This document shows positions 5,825-7,205 of a stretch of 7,205 nucleotides of DNA, piece after piece (position 1 is the stretch's first letter; each line of letters begins with the position of its first letter). The notes under the pieces were generated by a model that ran no database searches, had not been told where the DNA came from, and saw nothing but the letters and a program-made list of their open reading frames with translations. The DNA is from JBGPBY01 sp041481485 (lineage in GTDB: Bacteria; Acidobacteriota; Terriglobia; 20CM-2-55-15). The position numbers were made by a program, and so were the translations under genes. The stretch covers positions 1-7,205 of the forward strand of contig JBGPBY010000382.1 in NCBI GenBank assembly GCA_041481485.1, in the 5' to 3' direction.

Positions 5825-7205
5825 ATGTACTGGCTCGGAATTGATATCGGAACCGGAGGCACTCGTGCCCTGCTTGTCGATGAGCGCGGCAAAGTCCGCC
5901 ACGCCTTCACCTCTCCCCACGACGACATGCGGATGGAACGCCCCCTCTGGGCGGAACAGCGCCCCGAAAACTGGTGGGACGCCGCCCAGCTCGCCATTCG
6001 CGGGGTTCTCAAACAATCTGGCGCTTCAGGCAAAGACGTCGGCGGTATTGGCCTCTCCGGCCAGATGCATGGCCTCGTCATGCTCGACGCTTCAAATCAC
6101 GTCATCCGTCCGGCATTGATCTGGTGCGATCAGCGGAGTCAGGCCCAGGTTGATGCGATCAATCATCTCGTCGGCAAGGAAACGATCGTCTCCAGCATCG
6201 CCAATCCGATGCTTACCGGCTTCACACTTCCCAAACTTCTCTGGATCCGCGACAACGAACCGCAAAACTTTTCGCGCATCAGGAAAGTCCTTCTTCCCAA
6301 GGACTATCTTCGGTTTCAACTCACCGGTATCCACGCCGGAGACGTCTCCGACGCTTCGGGCACCGGGCTCTTCGATGTTGTGCATCGCAACTGGTCCATC
6401 GATCTCATATCGAGGCTCGGGATCGATTCCGGAATTCTGCCCAGGACCTTCGAGTCGCCCGAAATCAGCGGGACTGTCTCTCGCCCTGCTGCGGAAAGTA
6501 CAGGTCTGGCTGAGGGCACTCCGGTCGTAGCCGGCGCCGGCGATCAGGCCGCAAGCGCAGTGGGCAATGGAATCGTCGAAACCGGGATCATGTCCTGCAC
6601 GATTGGCACATCCGGTGTGGTCTTCGCCCATACCCCATCGCCCGCGTACGATCCGGCGGGACGCGTTCACACGTTCTGCCATGCCGTGACGAACGCCTGG
6701 CATGTAATGGGCGTGACGCAGGGCGCGGGTCTCAGCCTGCAATGGTTCCGCAACAACCTGGCGCCCGGCGTCGATTACGAAACACTGACCGCCGAAGCGG
6801 CAACGGCGCCAGCGGGATCACAAGGTCTCTACTGGCTGCCCTATCTGATGGGTGAACGCACACCACACCTCGATCCGAATGCGCGAGGCGGATGGCTTGG
6901 CCTTACCGCAAAACACAAGCGCGCCGATTTGATCCGGTCGCTCCTCGAAGGCGTTTCCTACAGCCAAAAAGACGGACTCGAAATCATCGAGAAGATGGGA
7001 GTCCCGGTGAACTCCGTACGCGTTTCCGGTGGCGGCGCGCGCAGCCCCTTCTGGCGCCAGATGCTGGCCGATGTCTTTAACAAGCGAGTCGTCGTTCTCG
7101 AAACCGAAGAAGGATCCGCTTACGGCGCAGCGCTGCTCGCGCTGGTGGGCACTGGCGAATTTTCATCGGTGAATGAAGTCTGCAAAACTGCAGTAAAGGA
7201 AGTCG
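5825..7205 (+). CDS. xylB: Xylulokinase (C-terminus cut by window)
   Basis: A FGGY-family kinase that would phosphorylate D-xylulose with ATP to D-xylulose 5-phosphate in the cytosol. My translation from ATG 5825 is open for 460 codons to the window edge. The full enzyme is usually about 485-500 residues, so only the C-terminal tip is missing. Visible marks are MYWLGIDIGTGGTRALLVD (1-19, phosphate-binding loop), GLSGQMHG (76-83), ALIWCDQRS, NPMLTGFTLPKLLW, LLPKDYLRFQLTG, SDASGTGLFD, the catalytic Asp240 in AGAGDQAASAVGNG, TQGAGLSLQWF, YLMGERTPHLDPNARGGWLGL, and the second-domain ATP motif SGGGARSPFWRQMLAD. The GQMHG, WCDQRS and LPKDY set is diagnostic for xylulokinase rather than glycerol or gluconate kinase. 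The start follows the family N-terminus and abuts the repeat array. It is probably co-transcribed with xylA across 288 bp. Confidence 0.95.
   Translation, partial: MYWLGIDIGTGGTRALLVDERGKVRHAFTSPHDDMRMERPLWAEQRPENWWDAAQLAIRGVLKQSGASGKDVGGIGLSGQMHGLVMLDASNHVIRPALIWCDQRSQAQVDAINHLVGKETIVSSIANPMLTGFTLPKLLWIRDNEPQNFSRIRKVLLPKDYLRFQLTGIHAGDVSDASGTGLFDVVHRNWSIDLISRLGIDSGILPRTFESPEISGTVSRPAAESTGLAEGTPVVAGAGDQAASAVGNGIVETGIMSCTIGTSGVVFAHTPSPAYDPAGRVHTFCHAVTNAWHVMGVTQGAGLSLQWFRNNLAPGVDYETLTAEAATAPAGSQGLYWLPYLMGERTPHLDPNARGGWLGLTAKHKRADLIRSLLEGVSYSQKDGLEIIEKMGVPVNSVRVSGGGARSPFWRQMLADVFNKRVVVLETEEGSAYGAALLALVGTGEFSSVNEVCKTAVKEV

Noticed and set aside
6092..6742. Minus-strand open frame inside xylB
   Set aside because: It is antisense to a well-supported xylulokinase and has no recognisable motif.

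Overview
The window looks like a chromosomal sugar-catabolism locus from a GC-rich soil bacterium, most probably an Acidobacteriota (Solibacter/Bryobacter-like) member. That placement is an inference. It rests on a secreted protein built from repeated carboxypeptidase-regulatory-like beta-sandwich domains, a DWD/SPDG hypothetical protein, and dense REP-type palindromes of the kind common in that phylum. No rRNA or other phylogenetic marker is present.

Layout. Two transcription units diverge from a 75-bp intergenic region (4223-4297). Leftward (minus strand) the order is KDPG/KHG aldolase (eda), 2-keto-3-deoxygluconate kinase (kdgK), a SemiSWEET sugar transporter, palindromic element A2, an uncharacterised 304-residue protein, palindromic element A1, and a secreted carboxypeptidase-regulatory-like protein cut by the left edge. 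The eda-kdgK gap is 12 bp, and kdgK overlaps the SemiSWEET start by one base (TAATG), so these three genes are very probably one operon. Rightward (plus strand) the order is a xylose isomerase (xylA-like), a 288-bp array of nested palindromes (family B), and xylulokinase (xylB), cut by the right edge after 460 codons.

How the genes work together. XylA and XylB would convert D-xylose to D-xylulose 5-phosphate for the pentose phosphate pathway. KdgK and Eda would convert 2-keto-3-deoxygluconate to pyruvate and glyceraldehyde 3-phosphate, the lower part of hexuronate or Entner-Doudoroff metabolism. The SemiSWEET could move the sugar or sugar acid across the membrane. The combination would suit an organism degrading plant hemicellulose (xylan with glucuronate side chains) or pectin. 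No regulator, dehydratase, oxidoreductase or glycoside hydrolase is visible in the window.

The most unusual content is in the gaps. Two related inverted-repeat (REPIN-like) elements bracket the hypothetical gene and show compensatory stem changes. A different family forms a 128-bp palindrome-of-palindromes between xylA and xylB, part of which is duplicated next to the xylB start. I see no CRISPR array, tRNA, rRNA, transposase or phage gene, and nothing that clearly constitutes an undescribed multi-gene system.
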